From: JAGOUA01 sp964428975
GTDB lineage: Bacteria > Patescibacteriota > Patescibacteriia > 2-12-FULL-60-25
Direction of reading: 5' to 3'
DNA length: 37,680 bases
NCBI GenBank assembly: GCA_964428975.1
Contig: CAYSAI010000009.1
Span: 1-37,680, forward strand
This document shows, piece by piece, positions 15,564-24,611 of the stretch. The translations under genes and the position numbers were made by a program. How positions within the stretch are numbered: the stretch's first letter is position 1; every line of letters starts with the position of its first letter. The notes under the pieces were generated by a model that did no database searches, had not been told where the DNA came from, and was given only the letters and a program-made list of their open reading frames with translations.

Positions 15564-17084
15564 CTACCGCCACTTTTGACGGCGCATCGTTTGGTTGACG
15601 AGCTTCGGTTTCTCGACGATCTTGCCCGCGACCGCTTCCATTCCAGGACCGCGTACGTTGCGCGTTTTCGAGGACTTCGCGACAGGTACATTTTCCGCTT
15701 TCACGACGATGGGTGTGCCATGGAACCCAAACTTTGCGCGCAACCGTTTCTCGAAAAATCGCACCCAGTTTTGATGGACAGACTCTTTCTCACCAACCAC
15801 CGTAATCACGAACGTGGGTGGGGCAACGGCAACCTGCGCGGCATCAAAAATACGTGGCGATCTTGGCCCATAGGTTTGCAGCGGTTTCATGCTCTTGATA
15901 CACGCTTTGAGGAGTTTATTGAGCGCGTTATAATCAATCATGCGATGACGTTCGGCTTGAATCGCGAGCGCTTCATCGAGAATGGCGTGGACGCGTTGTT
16001 TTGCTACGGCGCTCGTAAACACAAGCGGCGCCCAGCTCAAAAAGGGAAAACATTGACGAATGAGTTTTTCGTATTCATCAGGCGTGCCCGTTTTTTTGTT
16101 CTGCACCAAATCCCACTTATTCGCGACAAGAAGAAGGCCTTTACGTTCGTACTCGAGAACGCCGGCAAGATGACGATCTTGCGCGGTGGGGTCTTGCGTT
16201 GCATCAAACACGAGAAAGGCGATGTCGCACTCTTTAATCGCCTCGCGATTGCGTTTAATACCCTCTTCTTCGAGACGATCATCAATTTTCGCCATTTTTC
16301 GCATGCCAGCCGTATCTACTAGCACAAGATCGCGCTCTTTATAGCGAAACGGCGTGTCTTGCGGCTCGCGCGTCGTATGAGGGAGAGGTGACGTAATCAC
16401 GCGCTCTTCACCGAGAATGGCGTTCGTAAGAGAAGATTTTCCTACGTTTGGCCGACCTACAAGCGCGATGCGGATCGGTTCAAGTTCGTGAAGCGGAGCA
16501 GGGGGTTTCTTCATCGCGCGAAGCTTCTCGTGAATATCATCGAGCAAATCGCCAATGCCAAGGCTCGTGACGGCGCTCACGGCGCGCGCTTCGCCTATGC
16601 CAAGGCGCTTCCACGAGGCAATCTCTTCCGTACGCACGTGCGAGGGTTTATCAAGTTTATTCACCAGCAAAAACGTCGGTTTTCCTGTTTTACGAGCCGC
16701 ACGCGCGATCTCTTCATCATCAGGAAGAATGCCCGTTTTTCCATCGCCGAGAAACACAAGGACGTCCGATTCTTTCATGGCGTACGTACTTTGGGCGAAA
16801 ATACTGTCGCCAACTTCATTCGATTCAACGTCCATACCGCCCGTATCCACCAGCTCAAACACGTCGCCGCGCCACAACACATGCCCGTAGCGACGGTCGC
16901 GGGTGGTGTGAGCTTCGGCGCTCGTGAGAGCGTTTGCCTGCTCGGTGAGCTTGTTCCAGAGCGTGGATTTCCCCACGTTGGTACGACCAATAAGAGCGAC
17001 GCGCGGCAATCGCTCGTGTTTCGTCGAGCGTGGGCTATCTGTTTGCTCGGTAGGGACGGAAGATGGTTCCGGTTCAGTATTCAT
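15564..17084 (-). CDS. der: Ribosome biogenesis GTPase Der (EngA)
   Basis: 506 aa. Essential 50S assembly factor with two tandem GTPase domains and a C-terminal KH-like domain. First G domain: GRTNVGKS at 33-40 (usually GRPNVGKS), DTGG at 80-83, NKLD near 142. Second: GRPNVGKS at 210-217, DTAG, NKWD. The KH domain has TFVITVVGEKESVHQNW and ends in a basic tail. The first 25 residues are an extra, Pro/Ser/Thr-rich extension. It follows the LCP gene by 17 nt and is likely in the same operon as pth. Confidence 0.96.
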   Translation of the reverse strand: MNTEPEPSSVPTEQTDSPRSTKHERLPRVALIGRTNVGKSTLWNKLTEQANALTSAEAHTTRDRRYGHVLWRGDVFELVDTGGMDVESNEVGDSIFAQSTYAMKESDVLVFLGDGKTGILPDDEEIARAARKTGKPTFLLVNKLDKPSHVRTEEIASWKRLGIGEARAVSAVTSLGIGDLLDDIHEKLRAMKKPPAPLHELEPIRIALVGRPNVGKSSLTNAILGEERVITSPLPHTTREPQDTPFRYKERDLVLVDTAGMRKMAKIDDRLEEEGIKRNREAIKECDIAFLVFDATQDPTAQDRHLAGVLEYERKGLLLVANKWDLVQNKKTGTPDEYEKLIRQCFPFLSWAPLVFTSAVAKQRVHAILDEALAIQAERHRMIDYNALNKLLKACIKSMKPLQTYGPRSPRIFDAAQVAVAPPTFVITVVGEKESVHQNWVRFFEKRLRAKFGFHGTPIVVKAENVPVAKSSKTRNVRGPGMEAVAGKIVEKPKLVNQTMRRQKWR

Positions 17085-17101
17085 AATAGAGGGAGAAAAT
17101 A

Positions 17102-18574
17102 TCAGCGGGCATTCACGAAGGCAAAGCTTGCTTCGCCTAAGACAAGCAGAAAATCCGTGGTTTGGGAATAGCTGCGTTCTTCGGTGGTGGTATCAAGGGG
17201 GAACGTTCGATAGCTGCCAGCGTTCCCTGTTTTGAGCTGATCTGCTGTAAGACTCACCACGTCGGCTTGAAGAAGTTTTTGTAAACGGGCGAGTTCTTTG
17301 GGCTTTTTGCCTCCTGTGAGGTCATAAATACTGGTGCGTTCAAACCCACGTTTGGTCGCATTGCCCAGATTCATGATCTCATATCCGGACGTCTCGAGTT
17401 TTGCGGCAGCTTGTGCGGCGAAGTTCGTTCGGAACGTGCCGTTTTTGATTTCAAGCTTGATGGTTTCTTCTGGACGGACCGCGGCGATCTGTTGCGTGCG
17501 TGTTTGAAACGGGTTTTGAACGATCTCGCGAATCTGCGACCAATCGGGTTCTTTTGGAAAGAGCATGTACGATCCACCGACATTTCCGCTCGTGAGCACG
17601 CCGTCTGGCGCATCCGTGAGCGTTGTGAGCGTCATATTCTCACGAGAAAAGTCTTTTGCCATAGGCGCAAACTTGAGAAGATCCCAGACGGAGAGGTTTG
17701 TTTGCACATGATCGCTGATGGCGCGATAGATATTTGCGAGCTTCCCCGGATCACTCAGTGTTCCAAGTGAGAGGAGCTTTTCGCGTACGGCGAGCATCAC
17801 GAGTTGCTGACGACGACTGCGTGCGAAATCCGAGCCTTCGCCGTTATTCCCATGGCGACTTCTTGCGAAGATGAGCGCTTGTTCGCCGTTCATGGCTTGG
17901 AGACCTTTTTTGAAACTGACAGTTTTCCAGCCGTTTGGCGGATTCGTGGTGGGATAGGTGGGGTCGGTAAAGCTGGTTTCGACGTTCACGCTGATGCCAT
18001 CGATTGCCTCAATAAACGTTTTGAAGCCCTGAAAATCAATACGAACGACATGATCTATCGGCACTTCGAGTAAGTGGGAAAAAGCCTGCGCGGTACGAAT
18101 AGCGCCTTCTCCGGGAGCATCTTGTTCCGCATACGCATGAACGGCGTTGATTTTTTCGAACCGACCTGACCCAAGCGGATACGCGAGATCACGCGGCAGC
18201 GACACAACTCCTATTTTATTCGTTTCTGTATCAATAGAGGCGAGTAAAATCGAATCGGTGAGATTTGAGCCTTCGTGTCCAGCACCACCGATACCGAGCA
18301 CGAGGATGTTCATGCGACCTTCTTGTGCTTCAGGGAGCGTAACGGTTTTTGCATCCGTCACGCCGAACAGCCACCGTCGCACCGTGCTGATCACGGGCGT
18401 TCTTCGTGAGTTTGCAAGTTCAAGCGGTGATCCATGATTCGACAGATACGACCATCTTGCGCCAAACGCGGAGGCAATCACCACCACGAAAGCGAAGAGC
18501 GTCGCGATGATGTAATGCCCACGTTTGAGCTGGTCTTCTGGCGAGGAGAGGAGGTTAGGGGAGGGCGCGTGCAT
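17102..18574 (-). CDS. LytR-CpsA-Psr (LCP) family glycopolymer transferase
   Basis: 490 aa. LCP enzymes attach lipid-linked glycopolymers to peptidoglycan outside the membrane. Short cytosolic N-terminus, one helix at about 20-40 (YIIATLFAFVVVIASAFG), then the LCP domain at about 85-265: NILVLGIGG, the Arg/Asp-rich LTDSILLASID, VVSLPRDLAYP, EKINAVHAY, and IFARSRHG. The C-terminal LytR_C domain (about 360-440, IKLEIKNGTFR) is present. ATG 18574 is 8 nt after an extended -10; an ATG 18 nt upstream (18592) lies inside that element. Confidence 0.92.
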   Translation of the reverse strand: MHAPSPNLLSSPEDQLKRGHYIIATLFAFVVVIASAFGARWSYLSNHGSPLELANSRRTPVISTVRRWLFGVTDAKTVTLPEAQEGRMNILVLGIGGAGHEGSNLTDSILLASIDTETNKIGVVSLPRDLAYPLGSGRFEKINAVHAYAEQDAPGEGAIRTAQAFSHLLEVPIDHVVRIDFQGFKTFIEAIDGISVNVETSFTDPTYPTTNPPNGWKTVSFKKGLQAMNGEQALIFARSRHGNNGEGSDFARSRRQQLVMLAVREKLLSLGTLSDPGKLANIYRAISDHVQTNLSVWDLLKFAPMAKDFSRENMTLTTLTDAPDGVLTSGNVGGSYMLFPKEPDWSQIREIVQNPFQTRTQQIAAVRPEETIKLEIKNGTFRTNFAAQAAAKLETSGYEIMNLGNATKRGFERTSIYDLTGGKKPKELARLQKLLQADVVSLTADQLKTGNAGSYRTFPLDTTTEERSYSQTTDFLLVLGEASFAFVNAR

Positions 18575-18582
18575 GTTGGTGG

Positions 18583-18591
18583 ATGGTAGCA
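18583..18591 (-). promoter_or_regulatory. Putative extended -10 of the LCP gene
   Basis: TGC-TACCAT on the minus strand, ending 8 nt before ATG 18574. It matches the topA element exactly. Confidence 0.45.
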
Positions 18592-18615
18592 TAAAGGGAG
18601 AAGCGTGGCGAGAGA

Positions 18616-18644
18616 TTCGCGTACGCTTTCTTCTGTGCTATACT
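18616..18644 (+). promoter_or_regulatory. Putative promoter of the secretion-like operon
   Basis: TTCGCG, 17-nt spacer, TATACT (18639-18644) with TGC before it. The -10 ends 10 nt before ATG 18655, so the leader should be a few nt or none. It faces the LCP promoter across an 80-nt divergent region. Confidence 0.65.
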
Positions 18645-18654
18645 CCTTTCGACT

Positions 18655-21600
18655 ATGTTCTTTCGCTTGCCATCGAAGCGTTCTTTCCTTGCTGGACTGC
18701 TTCTTCTCACGTTTCTTTTTGGCGCGCAAGGCGTGCAACCGGTGTTTGCGCGCCATCAAGCTGGTCATGTAGACGCTCCAGCTCCAGCTACGACTCCAGC
18801 TACGACTCCAGCTCCTGCTACGACTCCAGCTCCCGCTCCCGCCCCGGCAGCCGCGCCTGCGGCAGGACAAACTGGCTTCCAACAAGTTCTCAATAATACG
18901 ACCGGTCTTTCGAACTGTCCCGGAGGAGATTCTGCACCAAGGACCACCCGCCAAAGGGCCGTACTTGCTGCTGCCAACACAATAGGAAATATTGCTGCCG
19001 GTCCAGTGGGCGGGGTGCTGGCAGAAGCACACGTTCAACCAGATGGCGGAACTATTTCCGCCACCGGGTGTATCTCTCAAATCGTGGGCTTCGTCGTTAC
19101 GCTTATTTTCGCGATCATTAGTTACTTCCTTTCAAAAGTCCTGGTGCTTCTCACGAGTGTGCTCATCGTGTTTGCGAAGTACAACGGTTTCAATACAGCG
19201 CCGCCCGTCCAAATTGGGTGGGTGATTATACGCGACATCGTCAACATGTTGTTTATTATTTTGTTGTTGGCAAGCGCGTTTGTGACGATCATTGGACAGG
19301 GAACAAAATACGAATTGCATTATAGTACGATTCTTCCCAAACTCTTGACCGCCGCGATTCTCGTGAACTTTTCGCGTACGATCATGATGCTCGGGATTGA
19401 CGCATCGCAGGTGTTTACGCTCACGTTTATTTCGGCGTTTGAAGGCACGATCGCCGGAAATATTTTTCAAGCATTTGGTATTTCGCACATGACATCGTTT
19501 CAATCCACCTCTACCGCCGTAGGCGCTGACGCGGCGGTGGAAGTGGTAGATATCGCGCTTGCGTATCTTCTATCTATCTTTCTTCTTGTCACGGCCGTAG
19601 CGCTCATTTTGGTGTATGTGGGGTTTTTCATCTTTCGTATCGTGGGGTTGTGGATGTTGATCATTTTTTCTCCGATATGGATCGTCACCACGCAACTTCC
19701 AGAGAAAGCTCTCACCGGTTTAAAGGGTATTTCTGACGAATTTAGTGCCAAAAGTACGGCGCTTTTGACGGGTGGTCCTATCATGGCCTTTATGATGTGG
19801 CTCGCGTTTGCGACGCTGCAACAAACGGCAGGTGCAGGGGGCATGAGTGCGGGTGCTACGAGTGCCAATGCCCTTGGCTTCGAGTTCCCTGACACGATTG
19901 TAGGAGATGTAACGGGTTTCATTACGCGGATTGGAAGCGTGCCGCAACTCGCGGGCTTTATTGTTGCTGCGGTGATGCTTGCGGCAGGATCAGCTATAGC
20001 GATGAAGACAGCGGGGAGTATAAGCCCTCATATGGAAAAGTTTGTGGGAAAGGTGACAGAACACAGGGATAAGTGGGCTAGTCGCTTACAGCGCGCGCCA
20101 TGGACGATGGCGAAAGGTGGAACAAAAATGGCGGCTGGTGCGTTGAATACGACCTATGGATTGTCGACGAAGTTAGCAAGTGGGCTTGCAACAGGAGTTG
20201 CGGGTTCTGCAGGAAAAGGTCTTCTTACGCGGTTGGGGGGAGTGGCTGGTGATGCGATGAGACTTGTTCCAAGGGTCGGAGATACACTCGCGACAGGTGC
20301 AGCAACGAGGGTCGGGGCTCTTCGTGGAGCATCCCTCGCAGCAGACAAGAAAACCATGGACGAACGTATGGGTAACCTCAATAGTCTTGCTCCTGCTGAT
20401 CGTGCTGCTGCGCTTCAACGGATGGGAGGAGACGGGATTCTTGAATCGCAAGCAACGAACATGCGCGTTCATGAGGAACTTTCGAAGCCGGAAATGCGAA
20501 AAGAGCTTTTGACGAAGATGCAAAACACGCATAAAGAACGACTTCTTGCAGACGCTCACGCAAATTCTCAGCGAACGAATGGACGCGATCTTAACAAGGC
20601 TGAAGTCGATGGACTGGAGAAAGAACATGGGTTGCAAGCAAAAGCTCTTGCACAAACAGATCTGAAAAATGAAGAAACCAAGCGTCTCGCGATATTAGAA
20701 GGGTATGCAACAAAGGCGCACGATGTGCCACAACAAGAGGCGATCAAGAAAGATCGTGAGAAGAACATGCGTTATGCAGATACTCCTGAAGGAGATGTCG
20801 CGTATAAGGCACAGGTAGGAAAGGTTTTGGATGGCTCTGCCGATATGAAAGAGATTGATCCAAGCGTGATGAAGGATGGTCGCTTTGCGTATGAGATGCT
20901 TGTAGCAAAGGGAGTTATGAAGAGCGATGGCAGCGGTCTAGATGAGACACGGCTTGAAAACTTTCGAGAACAGTTTAAAGACCAGAAAGAACTCTTGGCG
21001 ACCGTTGAACTTATTGCGAGCCAAAGTAAGGGTGGTGGAACTTCACAAGCAAGTCTTACGAACTCGATGCGTCAAAAAGATGCGTATGGCGCTGAACGGT
21101 TGTTCGCAACGAATGGAAATGGTGAGGCCATGTACTCTACGAAAGAAAGTACTGCTCTGAATGCTCTCAAAGGAGGAAGTTCTGCTCATGTGGGGTCGGC
21201 GATCGCAGCGGGTATTTCTGTACGGGAAATCCAAGCCGCTCTTGATCCAATCGCTGGAGCGGATGCAACAATGAATCAACTTGCGAGCTTGGTTGAAGAT
21301 TTAGCGAATGCGGCTACGACAACAAAAGATGCTGCAACACAAACAGCAGCTCTGAAACAAATCGACAATTTGCTTTCATCAGCAAGAAAAGCGGACGCAT
21401 CTAGCGCTCAATTGGTACAGATCGTTACCGCAGCTATTGGAACACCGGAAAAAGCAGAGGCTCTCTTGGCAGGGTATCCAGGTCTCTCTTCTGATAAGCA
21501 AGGGCAGGCACTTCGTATCGTAAGCTCTGCTGCATCCCTTGAAAGTGAAGCCCCTATAGAAGAGTCTATGACGCATATTCGTGAAAAGATTTTTCCACAA

Positions 21601-21834
21601 ACAGCACAACACGATATTCCTACAGGAAGAATGGGTAAGAAAAAAGTTGATGAAAAAGTTCAAGATGGATTTGAAACAAACGCGATGGGAGATACGGTGT
21701 ATGAGGATTTAGGAAGAACAATTAAGAAAAAGAAATTTAAGACGGTTCAAGTGGAGGTATCTGTTCCTCTTACAGAGACTCGTTCGCGCTCTGCCGCTAT
21801 GGGCAAGGCTCTTAGTCCAAAAGAAACGACCTAA
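18655..21834 (+). CDS. VirB6/TrbL-like polytopic membrane protein with long hydrophilic tail
   Basis: 1059 aa, about three times a usual VirB6. The signal peptide (residues about 10-35) is followed by a Pro/Ala/Thr-rich low-complexity linker (about 40-70). Residues about 125-460 hold seven or eight hydrophobic helices, with the most conserved-looking stretch in the middle (VNFSRTIMMLGIDASQVFTL). Residues about 465-1059 are hydrophilic, Ala/Lys/Glu-rich and probably largely helical. The family call rests on topology and on its place ahead of PrgI and VirB4 genes. It is probably the inner-membrane channel of the apparatus. It ends TAA-CCT-ATG into the next gene. Confidence 0.75.
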   Translation: MFFRLPSKRSFLAGLLLLTFLFGAQGVQPVFARHQAGHVDAPAPATTPATTPAPATTPAPAPAPAAAPAAGQTGFQQVLNNTTGLSNCPGGDSAPRTTRQRAVLAAANTIGNIAAGPVGGVLAEAHVQPDGGTISATGCISQIVGFVVTLIFAIISYFLSKVLVLLTSVLIVFAKYNGFNTAPPVQIGWVIIRDIVNMLFIILLLASAFVTIIGQGTKYELHYSTILPKLLTAAILVNFSRTIMMLGIDASQVFTLTFISAFEGTIAGNIFQAFGISHMTSFQSTSTAVGADAAVEVVDIALAYLLSIFLLVTAVALILVYVGFFIFRIVGLWMLIIFSPIWIVTTQLPEKALTGLKGISDEFSAKSTALLTGGPIMAFMMWLAFATLQQTAGAGGMSAGATSANALGFEFPDTIVGDVTGFITRIGSVPQLAGFIVAAVMLAAGSAIAMKTAGSISPHMEKFVGKVTEHRDKWASRLQRAPWTMAKGGTKMAAGALNTTYGLSTKLASGLATGVAGSAGKGLLTRLGGVAGDAMRLVPRVGDTLATGAATRVGALRGASLAADKKTMDERMGNLNSLAPADRAAALQRMGGDGILESQATNMRVHEELSKPEMRKELLTKMQNTHKERLLADAHANSQRTNGRDLNKAEVDGLEKEHGLQAKALAQTDLKNEETKRLAILEGYATKAHDVPQQEAIKKDREKNMRYADTPEGDVAYKAQVGKVLDGSADMKEIDPSVMKDGRFAYEMLVAKGVMKSDGSGLDETRLENFREQFKDQKELLATVELIASQSKGGGTSQASLTNSMRQKDAYGAERLFATNGNGEAMYSTKESTALNALKGGSSAHVGSAIAAGISVREIQAALDPIAGADATMNQLASLVEDLANAATTTKDAATQTAALKQIDNLLSSARKADASSAQLVQIVTAAIGTPEKAEALLAGYPGLSSDKQGQALRIVSSAASLESEAPIEESMTHIREKIFPQTAQHDIPTGRMGKKKVDEKVQDGFETNAMGDTVYEDLGRTIKKKKFKTVQVEVSVPLTETRSRSAAMGKALSPKETT
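18776..18850 (+). repeat. Short tandem repeat coding Pro/Ala/Thr linker
   Basis: Imperfect repeats of GCTCCAGCTACGACTCCA and shorter CCAGCT units encode an APATTPA-type linker of the VirB6-like protein. Copy number could vary by slippage. Confidence 0.7.
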
Positions 21835-21837
21835 CCT

Positions 21838-23463
21838 ATGACCCGCGACGCCTGGCTTGCTCATTTTGAAAGCGCTCCTGAACCCGTTCAGGTGTATCTT
21901 TTGAGTGAGGCCTCGGGTGAGGCAGAAAACGCCGCGCAAGCGAAGCTTGGGTTCGACCACGACGCGTGGGAACGCCTCATGTCTCTTGCGTGGGATGCAC
22001 TTTTCGAGAAGCTTCCGCACGATGTGTTTCTTGCGCGTCTCGTGACGCTTGTCTCAACGCACGATCCGCTTGATGTCGAGCGCGAGCTTTCGCTTCACCT
22101 CTTGTATCCGCTTGCCGACATGCTCGACTGGGATATGGACGCGCGCTTGAAAGAGCTTGGTGTGCCGCTCGAAGGTATTCCCACGAACATCCGTATCTCG
22201 CTGAAACCCATGTCGTATGGCGCGGCCGTGCGTCGCATCGTTATGGAAGCGCGCATTAGTTTGCTCGGCGAGGAAGCGGCGCGGCGCGTGCGCGAGCTGT
22301 TTGGGTCGTACGTCAAACGCATTCGTACCATCGAACAGGTGCGCGAGGCGCTCATTCGTTCGATGACGGACGGCGGCCTTGGGTGGTCAGCTGATCAAAT
22401 AGAAGCGTTCATCACGGCGGCGAATAGTTTGATGCAACGCGTGCCCGTGCTTTCAGAAGAGGAATACACGCGGTATCTTGAACAAACGTCGCGTGAGCAG
22501 GAAGTGGCGATTCAAGAACGTGCGCACGCAGAAAAACGCGCGGCAGCAAAGGCGCTTCAAGGCGACATGACAAGCGCGCTTGATCAGCGTGTTCGTAAAC
22601 CCACCTTTTCCTCGCTTATTGATGCAACGACGGAAGAGGCGTTTATGCTTGCGGCCGTACAACATCTCGATGAGTATCTTGAACGACGCTTGCGGAACGT
22701 TATTTCGACACGGCTTCGCGGTGTTCGTAACGATGCGCAGGCGCGCGAAGTGCTTGCTCGTGATGCAAAAGTGGGTGGGCTTGGGCAAACGCTCGAAGAA
22801 ACCGACCGCATCGCGAAGGTGATTGAGCAGGTGTATCAAGAAAAGCACGACGCGATCGCGCTCGAAGAAACATCGAAAATCCAAGGATTTGTCGAAACGC
22901 AAACGGCGCGTATTCAAGAGCGACAAAAAGGCGAGGAAGCGGAACGTGAGAAGTGGTACCAAGAGCGGATGGCGTCCGTGGCGCAAGGAGAAACGGGTTC
23001 CGTAGCGTCGCTCAAAGCACTGATGCGCGGCGTGCAAGTGGTGGGGCCGGTGTGTGATCCAAGCGCGAACGTGCAGGTGCGCGTGGATGGAGGGGTGGTG
23101 AATGCTGGTTCGCTCGACGGCATTCAAGGAAGTGTGCGGCTCATGAGTCTTACGGATGAGCTTCAAACGATGGATCTCGCGCGTTTTCGTCGTATGGCGA
23201 AAAATCCTGAAGATGCGAAGAAAAAGCTCTTGCAAAAACTCCATACGCTTCAACAGGAATCCGAAGAGCGTTGGATCGAGGGCGTGAAGAAGTGGCGCGA
23301 ATCGCCGCTTCAAGCGATGTACCTCGCGATGGTCTCGCAAGCGTTTCGTGAGGCGCGTCCCGTCAGCGAGCTTGCAGCGCATGACGCCGCTTCGAGACTG
23401 ACGCAGCTTACGCCTGAAGAGATGGGAATTTTGATTGAGCTTAATCAACAGCTTGTTTTCTAG
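21838..23463 (+). CDS. Unknown soluble coiled-coil protein of the secretion cluster
   Basis: 541 aa with no signal peptide and no transmembrane helix. It is helical and Glu/Arg-rich, with coiled-coil-prone stretches at about residues 215-240 and 325-385. I recognise no family. It stands between the VirB6-like gene and PrgI, 3 nt from the first and 3 nt from the second, so it is probably a cytosolic or inner-membrane-peripheral part of the same machine, or an effector or chaperone. GC-rich codon use matches its neighbours, so it is not a recent import by eye. Confidence 0.7.
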   Translation: MTRDAWLAHFESAPEPVQVYLLSEASGEAENAAQAKLGFDHDAWERLMSLAWDALFEKLPHDVFLARLVTLVSTHDPLDVERELSLHLLYPLADMLDWDMDARLKELGVPLEGIPTNIRISLKPMSYGAAVRRIVMEARISLLGEEAARRVRELFGSYVKRIRTIEQVREALIRSMTDGGLGWSADQIEAFITAANSLMQRVPVLSEEEYTRYLEQTSREQEVAIQERAHAEKRAAAKALQGDMTSALDQRVRKPTFSSLIDATTEEAFMLAAVQHLDEYLERRLRNVISTRLRGVRNDAQAREVLARDAKVGGLGQTLEETDRIAKVIEQVYQEKHDAIALEETSKIQGFVETQTARIQERQKGEEAEREKWYQERMASVAQGETGSVASLKALMRGVQVVGPVCDPSANVQVRVDGGVVNAGSLDGIQGSVRLMSLTDELQTMDLARFRRMAKNPEDAKKKLLQKLHTLQQESEERWIEGVKKWRESPLQAMYLAMVSQAFREARPVSELAAHDAASRLTQLTPEEMGILIELNQQLVF

Positions 23464-23466
23464 CGT

Positions 23467-23916
23467 ATGCCTGAAAAGTTTGTCGTGCCGCAATTTATTG
23501 ATAACGAAGACAAAATTTTAGGACCGATCACGGTACGACAATTTTTGATCTGTTTATTCGCCCTTCTTCCCGTATTTCTCTTTTATCAAATTTTTCCGTT
23601 CATGTATTTTGTCCCCCTCGCTATTCTTACTGTTGGGCTGGCAGCCATTTTTGCTTTTTTGAAAGTCAACGGACAACCGTTCCATATTTTTGCCGTCAAC
23701 GCTCTGCAAACAAGCATGCGACCAAAGCTTCGTGTGTGGAATAGGCAGCTCGATGAGACAGCGATCCGTGCCTATCTGAAACAAGAACGCGAGCTCGCAG
23801 AAATGCCTGTCGTCGCGCGCGCAGAACGAAAAGCGAACCCAACGGCGAGACACTTGCAAGACCTCTCCCTTATGGTAAACACGGGAGGGGTGTATAATCC
23901 AGATGACGACGTATGA
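23467..23916 (+). CDS. PrgI family protein (VirB3-like)
   Basis: 149 aa. PrgI proteins are small inner-membrane parts of Gram-positive-type conjugation systems. The N-terminal motif YxVPQFID-like (KFVVPQFIDNEDKILG) leads into two adjacent helices (RQFLICLFALLPVFLFYQIF and MYFVPLAILTVGLAAIFAF), then FLKVNGQPFH and a soluble C-terminus, as in the family. The stop overlaps the next start as ATGA. Confidence 0.88.
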   Translation: MPEKFVVPQFIDNEDKILGPITVRQFLICLFALLPVFLFYQIFPFMYFVPLAILTVGLAAIFAFLKVNGQPFHIFAVNALQTSMRPKLRVWNRQLDETAIRAYLKQERELAEMPVVARAERKANPTARHLQDLSLMVNTGGVYNPDDDV

Positions 23917-24608
23917 CCAACAATGCTCTTGCCGGATCGAAGCCCGGCGTATCGGCGCAAAAGTATCTTGATATCTCCGAAATTCGCGAAGATATCGTCA
24001 CTCTCAAAGATGGCACGATTCGTGCGGTGCTTGCCGTATCGAGTATTAACTTCGCCTTGAAATCCGTGGATGAACAAAATGCCATCGTACAAGGCTACAT
24101 GCAGTTTTTGAACGGACTCGATTTTCCCATTCAGGTGATTATCCAGTCGCGTAAGATGAACATCGATACGTACATGCGACAGCTCGATGCAAATGAGAAG
24201 GGACAGGGAAGTGATCTCTTGAAGAAGCAGATTCGCGACTATCGTGATTTTATTAAGCAACTCGTGAAGATGGGAGATATCATGCAGAAGCGGTTTTACG
24301 TGGTGATTCCGTATAACCCCATGGTGGATAAAGAAAACACGGGAGGGCAAAAACAGTTTGGAGAACGCCTTTCTGATCTTTTTTCGCCGCGCATTGGTAT
24401 CAAGCTTTCAGAAGAGCGTTTTCAAAAGTATAAGTTCGAATTAAGCTTGCGTGTGAGTCAAATTATTGGGGGATTATCTTCCATGTCGTTAAACGCGGTA
24501 CAACTCGATACGCAAAGCCTTATCGAACTGTATTACACGGTGTATAATCCAGATGTGTTCGAATCGCAGCGCATGGCGAACCTCGGTGAGCTGCAGGTGG
24601 AAATCTAG
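23913..24608 (+). CDS. TraC-like N-terminal domain protein (split VirB4/TraC)
   Basis: 231 aa, cytosolic. It matches the N-terminal part of conjugation ATPases of the TraC/VirB4 type (YLDISEIREDIVTLKDG, SSINFALKSVDEQNAIVQGY, LDFPIQVIIQSRKMN), which recruits the ATPase to the membrane complex; it has no P-loop. The VirB4 gene follows in the same frame after TAG-CCT, so the two would form one chain if the TAG were read. The clean ATG and the matching stop-start spacing elsewhere argue for two separate proteins. Confidence 0.85.
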   Translation: MTNNALAGSKPGVSAQKYLDISEIREDIVTLKDGTIRAVLAVSSINFALKSVDEQNAIVQGYMQFLNGLDFPIQVIIQSRKMNIDTYMRQLDANEKGQGSDLLKKQIRDYRDFIKQLVKMGDIMQKRFYVVIPYNPMVDKENTGGQKQFGERLSDLFSPRIGIKLSEERFQKYKFELSLRVSQIIGGLSSMSLNAVQLDTQSLIELYYTVYNPDVFESQRMANLGELQVEI

Positions 24609-24611
24609 CCT

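Noticed and set aside
23889..24555. GTGTATAATCCAGATG appears twice (about 23890 and 24540) and includes a perfect TATAAT
   Set aside because: Both copies encode VYNPD in conserved coding sequence; the first could act as a -10 before the TraC-like gene but this cannot be told apart from codon choice.
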